From Cellulosimicrobium sp. Marseille-Q4280 (lineage in GTDB: Bacteria; Actinomycetota; Actinomycetes; Actinomycetales; Cellulomonadaceae): a DNA stretch of 64,000 bases. The notes under the pieces were generated by a model. That model ran no database searches. It saw only the letters and a list, made by a program, of their open reading frames with translations, and had not been told where the DNA came from. Below are positions 8,758 through 17,934 of this stretch, piece by piece. The DNA is taken from assembly GCF_943181405.1 (NCBI RefSeq), contig NZ_CALPBY010000003.1, positions 372,001 through 436,000 on the forward strand. Direction: 5' to 3'. The translations under genes and the position numbers were made by a program. Position 1 is the stretch's first letter; every line of letters begins with the position of its first letter.

Positions 8758-10596
8758 TCACTCCTCCTCGGTCGTGGCCGGGTCCGCGGGGGCGGGCCAC
8801 GCGAGGCGAGGCCAGACCGTCGCCGACGCGTCCGTGCCGACCTGCACGAGCTGCCAGTCGAGGATCCGGCGCTGCTGCGGGTCGAACCGGAGCACCGTCA
8901 TCTCCGCGGTGCCCTTGAGCGGCCCGACGCGCAGCTGGTCCTTCACCGCACCGGCGGTGCTCCCGCTCACGTACCGCACCCCGCCGCCCATCCGCTCCGG
9001 CCCGGACCGCGTGTGCATGTGCCCGGAGACCTGGTTCGGCACGCAGCCCGACTCGATCGCGTCGTTGCCCATGCGCGGCGTGTGGATCATGAGCAGGTCG
9101 ATGCCGTCGCCGTCCTCCTGCTCGGCGCACGCCGTCTCCGCGAGCCGTGCCGCGTACTCCTCGGGCGTCTCCTCGCGCGCGGGCTGCGCCGCGGCGGCGA
9201 GCCGGGTCTCGAGCGGGTCGCGGTCCCCGAGGATGCGGATGCCCTCGACCTCGACGACCTCGCCGTCGAGCACGACCTGACCGTGGCCGCGCTCCTGCGC
9301 GGACGTCTCGACGCTGTCGTGGTTGCCGTCCGCGACGACCGTCGTCACGCCGTCCGGGATCGCGCCCGCGAAGGCGTCGACGCAGAACGACTCCACCGCG
9401 GTCCCGTTCATCGTCGTGTCCCCGGCGTTGAGCACGACGCTCGCACCCGAGCCCTCGACGACCGTGCGGATCAGCGGCGCCATCCCGACGTTGCAGTGCA
9501 GGTCGGCGATGACGACGAGGGTGACGAGGTCCTCCTCGGCCGCCGGCTCCGGCGACGTCGTCGTCCCCTCCGACGGCGCGTCGTCGGCAGTGGCGTCCTC
9601 GGCCGGGGCGTCGTCGGGCGCGGCGTCGTCGGGCGCGGCGTCGTCGGCCGGCCCGGACGACCCGGCGTCGGACGACGCACCCTCCTCGCCGTCCGGGTCG
9701 GACGTCGCGCCGGTCCCGCCGTCGGTCGGCTCTCCGTCGGTTGGCTCGTCGTCCGGCGCGAGCGTCGAGGCGGCCCTCTCGTCGTCCGCCCGCGCGCTGC
9801 GCTCGGCCGCGGCGGCGTTGAGCCGCTGGATGGACTGGCGCCGGTCCCAGGCGGTGACGAGGTTGTCGTTCGCCTCGGCGTAGAAGTCCTCGTTCTCGCG
9901 GTAGAAGTCGAGGACGAGCGAGCCGTAGGTGTCGACCACGCCGGCGAGGCGACCGGTGATGCGCGCGCCCTCGAGCGGCGTGCCCGCGAACACGGCGGAG
10001 GCGGGTTGACCCTCTCGGCGCGACGACGCGGGGTCGCTCGACGAGAGGGACGCCGCGACGAGCCCCACGAGCACGACGCTCGCCGTGATCTCGAACGTGC
10101 GCGGCGCGGTGACCGCCGTGAGCTCCCGACGCCGCGCCGCGCCGAGCAGCGCGTACAGTCCCGCGCCGCCCGCGGCCACGACGAGGATCGCGAAGCCGGT
10201 GCGGCGCAGGGCGTCCACGACGAGCGCACGCGCGACCGAGCCGATCGTCTCCTGGGGCCCGCCGAAGAACCGCAGGTAGTCCTCGAGGTCCTGCGACAGC
10301 CCTTCGAGCGTGTCGGCCTGCCCGACGGCGGTGAGGTCCGCCGGGATCTCCTGGACCGTCACGTCGGCGCCGAGGCCGAGCGGCAGCGGCGACTCGATCT
10401 GCAGCGTCCCCAGCGGCCCGAGGTCGACGACGACGAGGCCGTCGGTCGTGACCTCGTACGTCGCCTCGTGGGGGCCGAGGCTGCGCTCGGCGGTCGCCGT
10501 CGTGACCCCCCACACGACGCACGGCACGAGGGCGGCGAGGATGCCCAGGGTCCAGCGGACCCAGCGGGGCGGGGTGCGGTGCGGGGTGCTCATCAC
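8758..10596 (-). CDS. Membrane-anchored metallophosphoesterase with acidic repeat linker
   Basis: Calcineurin-like phosphoesterase of 612 aa. Three hydrophobic helices lie near residues 14-34, 130-150 and 168-188. An extended Asp/Ala/Pro-rich linker (about 270-350) precedes the catalytic domain (about 355-600). The dinuclear metal motifs are complete: ADLHCN (DxH), NAGDTT (GD), DGNHD (GNHD), MIHTP and GHMH. Membrane orientation and substrate cannot be read from sequence. The linker is encoded partly by a 15-bp tandem repeat. GGGAGG lies 7 nt before the GTG at 10596; the adjacent ATG at 10593 is equally possible. The YceI gene follows downstream. Confidence 0.87.
   Translation of the reverse strand: MMSTPHRTPPRWVRWTLGILAALVPCVVWGVTTATAERSLGPHEATYEVTTDGLVVVDLGPLGTLQIESPLPLGLGADVTVQEIPADLTAVGQADTLEGLSQDLEDYLRFFGGPQETIGSVARALVVDALRRTGFAILVVAAGGAGLYALLGAARRRELTAVTAPRTFEITASVVLVGLVAASLSSSDPASSRREGQPASAVFAGTPLEGARITGRLAGVVDTYGSLVLDFYRENEDFYAEANDNLVTAWDRRQSIQRLNAAAAERSARADDERAASTLAPDDEPTDGEPTDGGTGATSDPDGEEGASSDAGSSGPADDAAPDDAAPDDAPAEDATADDAPSEGTTTSPEPAAEEDLVTLVVIADLHCNVGMAPLIRTVVEGSGASVVLNAGDTTMNGTAVESFCVDAFAGAIPDGVTTVVADGNHDSVETSAQERGHGQVVLDGEVVEVEGIRILGDRDPLETRLAAAAQPAREETPEEYAARLAETACAEQEDGDGIDLLMIHTPRMGNDAIESGCVPNQVSGHMHTRSGPERMGGGVRYVSGSTAGAVKDQLRVGPLKGTAEMTVLRFDPQQRRILDWQLVQVGTDASATVWPRLAWPAPADPATTEEE
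9607..9647. repeat. 15-bp tandem repeat inside the phosphoesterase linker
   Basis: Two exact 15-bp copies (9607-9621 and 9622-9636) and a third partial copy encode the DDAAP-type acidic repeat of the linker. Copy number could vary in frame without breaking the protein. Confidence 0.75.
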
Positions 10597-10645
10597 CGCC
10601 CAGCCTCCCGGATCCGGCGCCGCCTCGCCAACGCGTCCTGCCGGA

Positions 10646-12192
10646 TCAGGCGCGCGCGCCGCGCAACGTGACGAGCGCCACGCCGGACGCGACGAGCATG
10701 AGCACGACCCCGATGAGCGACGTCACGCCGACGCCGCTGCCGAACGCGGCGTGCGCCGAGTCGAGCAGCGCCTGCGCCTGCGCGGCGGGCAGCGTCCCGG
10801 CGACCTGGGTCGCTCCTCCGAGCGTCTCCGCCGCCGCGGTGGCGTCCGCCGCGGGCACTCCCGCGGGGACGACGACGTTCGCGTGGTACGACGCGGTGAG
10901 GATGCTGCCGAGCACCGCCGTGCCCAGCACGGCCCCGACCTCGTAGGCCGTCTCGGAGATCGCGGACGCCGCGCCCGCCTTCTCGGCGGGCACCGAGGAC
11001 ACGATGAGGTCGTTGGACACGGTCTCGGCCGCGCCGACGCCGAAGGACAGCACGACGAAGGCGACGACGAGCACCGCGAGCGTGCTCTCCCCCGCCCCCG
11101 CCGCGACGATCGCGTAGCCCGCCGCGGAGAACAGCAGCGCGACGGCGACGACCCGGGCCGGGCGCACGCGCCGCACGACCTTCACCACGCCGAGCCCGGC
11201 GACGACCATGAGCACGAGCCCCGGCAGGAGCGCGATCCCCGCCTGCATGGGCGACAGCCCGAGGACGAGCTGCACGTCCTGCGACACGAAGAACAGGAAC
11301 CCGACGAGCGAGAACACGGAGAGCAGGTTGACCAGCACCGCACCGCTGAAGGCCGCCCGCGTGAAGAGCCGGACGTCGAGCATCGGGTCGGGGCGGCGCA
11401 GCTGGCGTCGCACGAACAGCGCGCCGGCCACGAGCCCGACGGCGACGCTCGCCAGGGCGAGCGTGCTCACCCCGGACTTCGCGAGGGTCTTGATCCCGTA
11501 GACGACCGGGGTCATCGTCGTCATGACGAGGAGGATCGACCACACGTCCACGCGGCCCGGCGCGGGGTCGCGCGACTCGGGCACGAAGAGCGGCGCGAGG
11601 ACGAGCAGCAGGACGAGCACCGGGACGGCCAGGAGGAAGACCGAGCCCCACCAGAAGTGCTCGAGGAGGAACCCGCCGACGATCGGGCCCAGCGCCGAGC
11701 CCGCGGCGAAGCCCGCCGCCCAGATCGCGATGGCGAGGCGGCGCTCCTCACGGTCGGTGAAGACGTTGCGCAGGAGCGAGAGCGTCGACGGCATGAGCAT
11801 CGCGCCGAAGAACCCGAGCCCGGCACGTGTCGCGACGAGCGCCTCCGCGCTCGGCGCATAGGCCGCGACGACGGACACCGCGGCGAAGCCCACCGCACCG
11901 GCGAGCAGGAGACGACGTCGACCGATGCGGTCGGCGAACGAGCCCATCGGCACGAGCAGACCGGCAAGCACGAGCGGGTAGATGTCGATGATCCACAGCA
12001 GCTGCGTCCCCGTGGGGCGCAGCGCCTCGGAGATCTGGGGCAGCGCGAAGCTGAGCACCGTGTTGTCGATCGACACGAGCAGCACGGGGAGCATGAGCAC
12101 CGCGAGCGCGAGCCACCGGCGTGCCGCGCCGGGCGCGGGGCGGCGGGGGCGTCCGGGCGGATCGCGGGGCGGTTGAGCTGGGTCGCCGTCAC
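10646..12192 (-). CDS. DHA2 (EmrB/QacA-type) MFS multidrug efflux transporter, apparent frameshift near N-terminus
   Basis: A 14-helix drug:H+ antiporter with TM1 motif SIDNTVLSFALPQIS (DHA2 motif D1), DRIGRRRLLL (motif A) and RAGLGFFGAMLMPSTLSLLR (motif C region). A GAAGGACC Shine-Dalgarno sits before the GTG at 12192, and codons from there are uniformly GC3-rich. That frame, however, is one base off from the transmembrane frame by about 12145, at a C/G run. Adding one base there joins both frames into one protein of about 515 aa. Otherwise translation would need the GTG at 12208, which has no ribosome site and unusual codon use. The divergent TetR gene and its operator adjoin. Confidence 0.82.
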
Positions 12193-12251
12193 GACGAGGT
12201 CCTTCCACGACAGCGGACGGCCGGGGCGACGCGGTGGCGCCGAACTTCCGA

Positions 12252-12265
12252 ACCGTCCAGACGGT
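12252..12265. promoter_or_regulatory. TetR operator between MFS and TetR genes
   Basis: ACCGT-CCAG-ACGGT is a perfect 5-bp inverted repeat with a 4-bp spacer. It resembles the ACCGTCTGGACGGT class of TetR sites. It lies 60 bp upstream of the MFS start in the divergent control region. Confidence 0.7.
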
Positions 12266-12421
12266 ACAGTAACGCGAACGGACCGAGCCGGTCATCCCGT
12301 ACGCGCTGTGACGCTCCGCACCACGCGCTCCGTGACGCCACAGGCTCGGCGACGCCACACGCTCGGCGACGCCCACGCTCGGCAACGCTGCCGGCGTCCG
12401 GCCGCGACTACCCTCGACGAC

Positions 12422-13093
12422 ATGCCGCCGCCTCCCGCCGCCCGCCCCAAGGTCCTGCGAGCGTTCGCCGCACTCCTCGTCGAGCACGGCGAGCGCGCCG
12501 CGACGCTCGAGGCCGTGGCCGAGCGCGCCGGGGTCTCCAAGGGCGGCCTGCTCTACCACTTCGGGTCGAAGGACGCGCTCGTCGACGGTCTGGTCGACCA
12601 CCTGCGCGAGCTCACGGCCGCCGACGTCGCGGTGATGCGCGCTGCACCCGCCGGACCGGTCGACTACCTGCTGCGCACGTCGACCGTCGTCGACGGGGAG
12701 TTCGAGCTCGTGTACCTCGCCGTCTCACGGCTCGCGCAGGGCGCCTACCCGCGCGCCCGCGAAGCGCTGGACGGCGCCCACGACGCCTGGACGCGCGCCG
12801 TCCTCGACGAGGTCGGCGACCCCGTCGTCGCGCGCGCGATCGTGCTCATCAGCGACGGGCTCTACGCCCACGCGGCCTTCGACGGCGCCGTCCTGGACCC
12901 CGGCGCGCCCGACGACGACCCCTCGCCGGGCAGCCCGGCACCGGACGTCCCGGTACCGGGCGGGTCAGCACCGGGCCCCCCGACGTCGGGCGGCGGCGAC
13001 GCGGACGGACTCGCCTTCCGCGCGCCGCGCCGGGGCGACGACGTGGACGACCTGCTCGCGCTCGTCACCCAGATCGTCGCGATGCGTCGCTGA
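12422..13093 (+). CDS. TetR/AcrR-family repressor
   Basis: One-component repressor of 223 aa, probably of the divergent DHA2 pump. The N-terminal helix-turn-helix is AVAERAGVSKGGLLYHFGSKDALVDGL (about residues 27-55), and an all-helical ligand domain follows. A Pro/Gly/Asp-rich loop at about 160-195 splits the C-terminal domain. A -10-like TACCCT (12409-12414) ends 7 nt before the ATG, which suggests a leaderless transcript. The operator at 12252-12265 lies in the intergenic region. Confidence 0.9.
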   Translation: MPPPPAARPKVLRAFAALLVEHGERAATLEAVAERAGVSKGGLLYHFGSKDALVDGLVDHLRELTAADVAVMRAAPAGPVDYLLRTSTVVDGEFELVYLAVSRLAQGAYPRAREALDGAHDAWTRAVLDEVGDPVVARAIVLISDGLYAHAAFDGAVLDPGAPDDDPSPGSPAPDVPVPGGSAPGPPTSGGGDADGLAFRAPRRGDDVDDLLALVTQIVAMRR

Positions 13094-13098
13094 CACCC

Positions 13099-13128
13099 CC
13101 GGCGCGCCCCACCGTGGGAGCGCGCCGG
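13099..13128. terminator. Hairpin between convergent TetR and secreted-protein genes
   Basis: Perfect 9-bp arms (13099-13107 and 13120-13128) enclose a 12-nt loop that itself can form a few pairs. It lies 6 nt after the TetR stop and 22 nt from the opposing stop. Confidence 0.75.
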
Positions 13129-13149
13129 AGCTCGGTGGTCTTCGACCCC

Positions 13150-14909
13150 TCAGCCCCCGACCCACGCGGTGACGACGCGCTCCCTCGTCACGACCTGGCC
13201 ATCCACCTCGGTGGCGAAGCTGACCGCGACCGGAACGCCCTGGAACTCTGACAACCGGACGGCAAACGACTGGTAAGCGCTCGCCCCAGGGGCGACGTCC
13301 TGGAACGTGCGGCCGCCGAACGGCGTCGTCACCGTGATGTCGGCAGCGGTGTCGTCCTCGTTGAGCACCCGGACCGCGACGTACGGGTTGCCGGCGAGCC
13401 AGCGCTCGCGGGTTTCGACGCTGAAGTGCGGGCCCGGGTCGTCGGCGCACGGGTCTGCGGTGGGCGCATCCTCGACGTGGGCGCGGTAGACGCGCGAGTA
13501 CCTGTTGTCGTTGCTCGCCACGCTGGCGTAGAGGACGAGGTCGACGTCCGTGAGACGCCATTCCGGGTCGTGGGTCGGGGAGATCGTGCCGTCGTCGTGG
13601 TGCACGAACCCGGGCCACCGCTCGCGGGTCGTCCACGGGTGCCCGAACCCGGGGTCTCCGTGGACGACGTCGTATCCTCCACCAGGACCCTGCCACTCGA
13701 TGTAGAAGGTCGAGTTTCTCTCGGTCGCCCCGGCGGGCGGTGTCACGGAGATGTCGACGGACGGCACACCGTCGTCGCAGACCGGCTCGACGGTCAGGAC
13801 TTCCAGTTCGCACTCCGGACGGACGACCACGAACCAGTCCAGCCGGACCTGGTCCTCGCGCACAGGGCCCCCGTCGAGGACGGGTCTCCACTGCTCGAGC
13901 TCTGCCCAGGACGGGAAGACATGGTCGGGCGCGGCGGTCGCCACGATCCCCTCGGGCGTGCGCGTGTACGAGATCGCCTCCGTGTCCGCAGGCAGGAGCA
14001 CGTCGTCGGGCGTCGCGTCGCACGCGGTGAGCGTCGCCGGTGTCTCGGGCACCACCGTGCCGGGCTCCGTCCAGCACTCGAGAGAGGTCCCGGACTCGAC
14101 GCGGTCGAACGCGTCGTCGGCGGCGTCGAGCGTCACCGTCCAGTCGTGCGTGGTGCTGTCGTCGAGCGGCCACGAACCCCAGAAGTAGCCCCACTCGTCG
14201 GCGCTCCCCTCCCCACGGTCTCACCGGCGACGGTCACCACGACCGCCGTACCGGCCGGGTAGCCGCTCACGTTCACCGAGAGCTGGTCGCAGTACGCGTT
14301 CACCTCCACCCGCAGGTTCGGATCGACGTCGCAGGGCTCGGTCACCCCCTCCCAGGAGAGGTCCAGCGCGTCGTCCGAAGCGTCCAGCGTGACGGACCAG
14401 GTGTGCGCGACCGTCCAGTCGAGCGGCCAGACGTTCCAGTAGTTGCCGTCGACCGGGTCGTCCGCGACGGTCTCCCCGTCGACCGAGACCAGGACCCGCG
14501 ATCCCTCGGGGTAGGACGACACGTTCGCGGAGATCTCCCCGCATGTCGCCGAGGCGTCGGCGTACCGGTACGGGTCGGTGTCGCACGGCGTCGTCGTGCC
14601 GCCGTCCGAGAAGTCCCCGTCGGCGCCGTCGGGCGCATCGACGACGACGCTCCATTCGTGCGGCGTCGACCAGTCGACCTCGTACCAGGAAGAGAACCAC
14701 CCGTCCTCGATGGTCGCGTCTTCGACGGTGGTCCCGTCGATCACGATCGACACAGTGGTGCCGGCCGGGTACTCCTGAAAACTGACGTAGACGGTGGAGC
14801 AGGAGATCTGGATCTCCTGCGTGGCTGCGGAGGCGGGGGCCGCGGTGGCGACGCCCAGCCCCGCGAGGGCCAGCACCGTCCCGACGGTGCTGGCGATGAG
14901 CTTCTTCAC
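13150..14909 (-). pseudogene. Secreted three-module Cys-paired repeat protein, single-base frameshift
   Basis: An exported protein of about 586 aa, read in two frames. From the GTG at 14909 (GAAGGACC upstream) comes a Sec signal peptide ending APASAA. Three modules of about 80 residues follow, each with the pattern C...YPxGTxV...DGxTV...W...W...HxWSVxLDAxDD...C. The first fragment runs out of frame in module 3 near 14206-14214, where two C4 runs sit side by side. The second fragment resumes the same module (DEWGYFWGSWPLDD) and continues to 13152. One extra base restores the whole frame. The C-terminal half holds further Ig-like beta segments. I recognise no family. It may be a sequencing indel rather than a true pseudogene. 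Confidence 0.72.
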
Positions 14910-15055
14910 TCGGTTCGTGGTCCTTCGCGAGAGGACGGCGCGGGCCGTCGTGGGACTGACCCGCGCATTCAACCAGACACCGGACGCTCTGGACATACCT
15001 CGCACCGGTCCAGGTTCCGCGACCCAGACCGGTGTTCACCGACCGCCCGGCGAGG

Positions 15056-15511
15056 TCAGCCCGCGTACGCGGCGCGCAGCGGCCCGAGGTCGAGCTTGGC
15101 CTGCGTCATCATGACGTCGACGACGCGCTGGACCTTCGCGCCGTCCGGGTCCTGCAGCATCTCCAGGAACTCGACGGGCACGATCTGCCAGGAGAGCCCG
15201 AACCTGTCCTTGAGCCACCCGCACTGGGACTCCTGCCCGCCGTTCGCGGTGAGCACGTCCCAGTACCGGTCGACCTCGTCCTGGGAGTCGCACTCGACGA
15301 CGAACGACACCGCCTCGGTGAAGCGGAACTGCGGACCGCCGTTGATGGCGCTGAACCGGTGCCCGGCGAGCTCGAAGTCCGCCGACACGACCGTCCCGTC
15401 GGGTTGCCGGAACATCTCGCCCACCTTCGCGTCAGGAAACGTGCTCGTGTAGAACTCCACGGCTTCCTCGAGGTTCATGTCGAACCACAGGCTCGGGACG
15501 ATCGCTCGCAT
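15056..15511 (-). CDS. VOC/PhnB-like glyoxalase-fold protein
   Basis: Protein of 151 aa of the PhnB-like subfamily (PF06983, once labelled 3-demethylubiquinone methyltransferase). It has paired beta-alpha-beta modules: MRAIVPSLWFDMNLEEAVEFYTSTFPDAKVGE, then AINGGPQFRF, EVDRYWDVLTANGGQESQCGWLKDRFG and LSWQIVP. These proteins are cytoplasmic and their substrates are mostly unknown. The ATG at 15511 has GAGGAGG 5 nt upstream, so the longer start at 15565 is rejected. It lies between the frameshifted secreted-protein gene and ku on the same strand. Confidence 0.86.
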   Translation of the reverse strand: MRAIVPSLWFDMNLEEAVEFYTSTFPDAKVGEMFRQPDGTVVSADFELAGHRFSAINGGPQFRFTEAVSFVVECDSQDEVDRYWDVLTANGGQESQCGWLKDRFGLSWQIVPVEFLEMLQDPDGAKVQRVVDVMMTQAKLDLGPLRAAYAG

Positions 15512-15602
15512 GGTGCCTCCTCGTGTCGGGCACGACCCGCCCGGGCCGTCACGAGGTAGGACCACGCCCGGCTCTCGAACTCATCGCCGAACGGTCCGCA
15601 GC

Positions 15603-15621
15603 GCTCCGCGTGGCGCGGAGC
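15603..15621 (-). terminator. Terminator downstream of ku
   Basis: GCTCCGCG and CGCGGAGC form a perfect 8-bp stem with a TGG loop, beginning 13 nt beyond the ku stop codon. Confidence 0.65.
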
Positions 15622-15633
15622 AGCACGACCTGA

Positions 15634-16698
15634 TCAGGCGGAGGCCTTCTTGCGCGTGCTGGTGGACGCCTTCTTGGTCGTCGAGCCCGAGTTCTTCGTC
15701 CCGGACGCGCTCTTGGTGCCCGACGCGCTCTTCGTGCCCGACTTCGCCGTCGTCTTCGACCCGGACGACGCGCTCTTCCTCGACGACGAGGACGTGGACG
15801 AGGACGACGCCGAGCGGGACGTGCCCTTCCCGGAGGAGCCGCCCTTCGCCGTCGTGCCCGATCCACCGGACGACCGGGACGACGACCCGGACGAGCCCGA
15901 CGAGCCCTTGCTGCTCTTCGACGACGCGACGGACTTGCGGAGCGCCTCCATGAGGTCGATGACCTCGGCACCCTCTCCCTCCTCCGCCTGCTCCCCGAAC
16001 GTCTCGGCGGCGTCGAGCGCGTCACCCTTCTCGAGCTTCGCGTCGATGAGCTGGCGGAGCTGGACCTGGTAGTCGTCCTCGTACTCCTCGGGGGCGAAGT
16101 CGGCCTCGAAGCTCGCGACGAGCTGCGACGACATCGCGAGCTCCTTCTCGGTGACCTTCGCCTCGTCGTCGAGCGAGGGGAAGGCGGCGTCGCGCACCTC
16201 GTCGGCCCACAGGAGCGTCTGGATGACGAGCACGTCGTCGCGCACGCGCAGCGCGGCGAGGCGCGTGCGCTGGCGCAGCGCGAACTTCACGATCGCGGTC
16301 CGGTCGGTCTCCTCGAGGGTCCGCCGCATGAGCACGTACGCCTTGTTGGACTTCGAGTCGGGCTCGAGGTAGTAGCTGCGGTCGAGCAGCAGCGGGTCGA
16401 TCTGGTCGCTCGGGACGAACTCGACGACCTCGATCTCGCGGCTGCGCTCGGCGGGCAGGGCGTCGAGGTCGTCGCCCGTGAGCACGACGGTCTGCTCGCC
16501 GTCGGTGTACGCCTTCGCGATGTTCTCGTAGGGCACGACCTCGCCGTCGATCTCGCACACCCGCCGATAGCGGATCCGACCGCCGTCCTTGTCGTGCACC
16601 TGGTGCAGCGGCACGTCGTGGTCCTCCGTCGCGGAGTACACCTTGACGGGGACGTTGACGAGTCCGAACGTGATGGCGCCCTTCCAGATGGCCCTCAT
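15634..16698 (-). CDS. ku: Non-homologous end joining protein Ku
   Basis: Bacterial Ku homodimer subunit of 354 aa that rings DNA ends and recruits LigD. The core (residues 1 to about 255) opens with MRAIWKGAITFGLVNVPVKVYSA and contains CEIDGEVVPYENIAKAY, PLLLDRSYYLEPD and YEDDYQVQLRQLIDAKLEKG, all characteristic. The last 90 or so residues are a Ser/Gly/Lys/Thr-rich tail with SGTKSA repeats; lysine-rich tails in actinobacterial Ku are associated with DNA binding. The partner ligD lies about 10 kb away, not in an operon. A 73-bp near-perfect inverted repeat lies about 95 bp upstream of the start. Confidence 0.96.
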   Translation of the reverse strand: MRAIWKGAITFGLVNVPVKVYSATEDHDVPLHQVHDKDGGRIRYRRVCEIDGEVVPYENIAKAYTDGEQTVVLTGDDLDALPAERSREIEVVEFVPSDQIDPLLLDRSYYLEPDSKSNKAYVLMRRTLEETDRTAIVKFALRQRTRLAALRVRDDVLVIQTLLWADEVRDAAFPSLDDEAKVTEKELAMSSQLVASFEADFAPEEYEDDYQVQLRQLIDAKLEKGDALDAAETFGEQAEEGEGAEVIDLMEALRKSVASSKSSKGSSGSSGSSSRSSGGSGTTAKGGSSGKGTSRSASSSSTSSSSRKSASSGSKTTAKSGTKSASGTKSASGTKNSGSTTKKASTSTRKKASA

Positions 16699-16791
16699 CC
16701 GTCCATGGTGGCGTGCGACGCGCCCGGACGCGACCCCTCGGGGCTTGCCCGTCGTGGACGTCCGGTGCGACGCGACCCGGCACCTGCGGCC

Positions 16792-16864
16792 CGCGAGATA
16801 GAACGTGCGGTCGCGAGACAGGGCTCCGGGGGCTCTATCTCGCGACCGCAGGTTCTGTCTCGCG
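16792..16864. repeat. 73-bp near-perfect inverted repeat with almost no loop
   Basis: Arms of 36 bp (16792-16827 and 16829-16864) match at 31 of 36 positions around a single central base. Each arm also contains two copies of a GCGAGAYAGRRC-like motif, so four copies lie in the palindrome. It sits between the divergent ku and DUF1905 genes in an otherwise featureless 231-bp gap. Confidence 0.85.
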
Positions 16865-16929
16865 AGACCACGCTTCCCTCGTGCGCCGCGCCCGGGCCGC
16901 GTGTGGGTGGCCCGCGGAAGGATGGAACG

Positions 16930-17277
16930 GTGGCGACGACGACCGGGGGACGACAGATGGCTGGGACAGGCGCCGGCGGCGGGACCCGCTTCGAGTTCGA
17001 GGCCGAGCTGTGGCGCTGGGAGGCGCGCACGGACAGCTGGGTCTTCGCAGCGCTGCCGGAGGACGTGAGCGACGAGATCGCCGAGCTGCCCCTCCCGCCC
17101 GCCGGCTTCGGTTCGGTCAAGGTCGAGGTGACGATCGGCAGTTCCCGGTGGTCGACGTCCGTCTTCCCGGACGCGGGACGCAAGACCTACGTGCTGCCGG
17201 TCAAGGCCGCCGTGCGCCGCGCGGAGCAGGTGGACGTGGGCGACGTCGTCCGGATCGGCGTCGAGACCCTCCTCTGA
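16930..17277 (+). CDS. DUF1905 domain protein
   Basis: Small cytoplasmic protein of 115 aa. The DUF1905 domain (PF08922) starts near residue 20 with FEFEAELWRWEARTDSWVFAALPEDVSDEI. It continues through GFGSVKVEVTIGSSRWSTSVFPD and the KTYVLPVKAAVRRAEQVDVGDVVRIGVE strand set. The family's function is unknown; in other proteins the domain is often paired with a YdeI-type region, absent here. GGAAGGA lies 7-8 nt before the GTG at 16930; an ATG at 16957 is an alternative start. It ends 6 bp before the convergent response regulator. Confidence 0.82.
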   Translation: MATTTGGRQMAGTGAGGGTRFEFEAELWRWEARTDSWVFAALPEDVSDEIAELPLPPAGFGSVKVEVTIGSSRWSTSVFPDAGRKTYVLPVKAAVRRAEQVDVGDVVRIGVETLL

Positions 17278-17283
17278 ACGTTC

Positions 17284-17934
17284 TCAGCCGAGGATGCCGA
17301 GGTGGAGCGCTCGCAGCACGGCGCGCGTGCGGTCCCGGGTCCCGAGCTTGAGCAGCACGGTCGACACGTGGTTCTTCACCGTCCCCTCGGCGAGGAACAT
17401 GCCGTGGGCGATCTCGCGGTTGGAGTACCCGGCCGCCACGAGCCGCAGGACCTCGAGCTCGCGCTCGGTGAGGTCCTGGACGGGCACGCGGTCGTCCTCC
17501 TCCGGTTCCGCGGCGCCCGACCGCACGGCGCGCAGGAGCTGGTCGGTGATCGACGGCTGGACGAGGGTGCCGCCGTCGGCGAGCGTGCGGACCGCTCCCG
17601 TGAGCTGCTCGAGCGTGACGTCCTTGAGGAGGTAGCCGCGAGCGCCGGCGCGCAGGGCGCGCAGCACGAGGTCGTCGTCGTCGAACGTCGTGAGCACGAG
17701 CGCCGGGGTGTCGATCCCGCTCTCGCGCATCGCCTCGAGCGCCCAGATCCCGTCGTGGCGCGGCATGCGCAGGTCGAGCAGCACGACGTCGGGGGCGTGC
17801 TCGCGCACCGCCGCGAGCGCCGTCATGCCGTCCTCGGCCTCCGCGACGACCTCCACGTCGGGAGCGATCTCCAGGAGGCTGCGGATGCCCTGGCGCACGA
17901 GCGTCTGGTCGTCGACGAGCAGGACGCGGATCAC
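17284..17934 (-). CDS. NarL/FixJ-family response regulator
   Basis: Response regulator of 216 aa. The receiver domain (1-120) has the acidic pocket VDDQ, phospho-acceptor Asp in VVLLDLRMP, Thr in VLTTFDDD and Lys in LLKDV. A LuxR-type HTH follows (about 148-210: LTERELEVLRLVAAGYSNREIAHGMFLAEGTVKNHVSTVLLKLG). Its ATG overlaps the end of the sensor kinase gene by 4 nt, so the pair is translationally coupled. The divergent ABC exporter across the shared promoter region is the likely target. Confidence 0.95.
   Translation of the reverse strand: MIRVLLVDDQTLVRQGIRSLLEIAPDVEVVAEAEDGMTALAAVREHAPDVVLLDLRMPRHDGIWALEAMRESGIDTPALVLTTFDDDDLVLRALRAGARGYLLKDVTLEQLTGAVRTLADGGTLVQPSITDQLLRAVRSGAAEPEEDDRVPVQDLTERELEVLRLVAAGYSNREIAHGMFLAEGTVKNHVSTVLLKLGTRDRTRAVLRALHLGILG

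Noticed and set aside
13150-14909. Programmed ribosomal frameshift in the secreted repeat protein
   Set aside because: There is no slippery heptamer or downstream pseudoknot that I can see, and two other genes show the same one-base loss at G/C runs.
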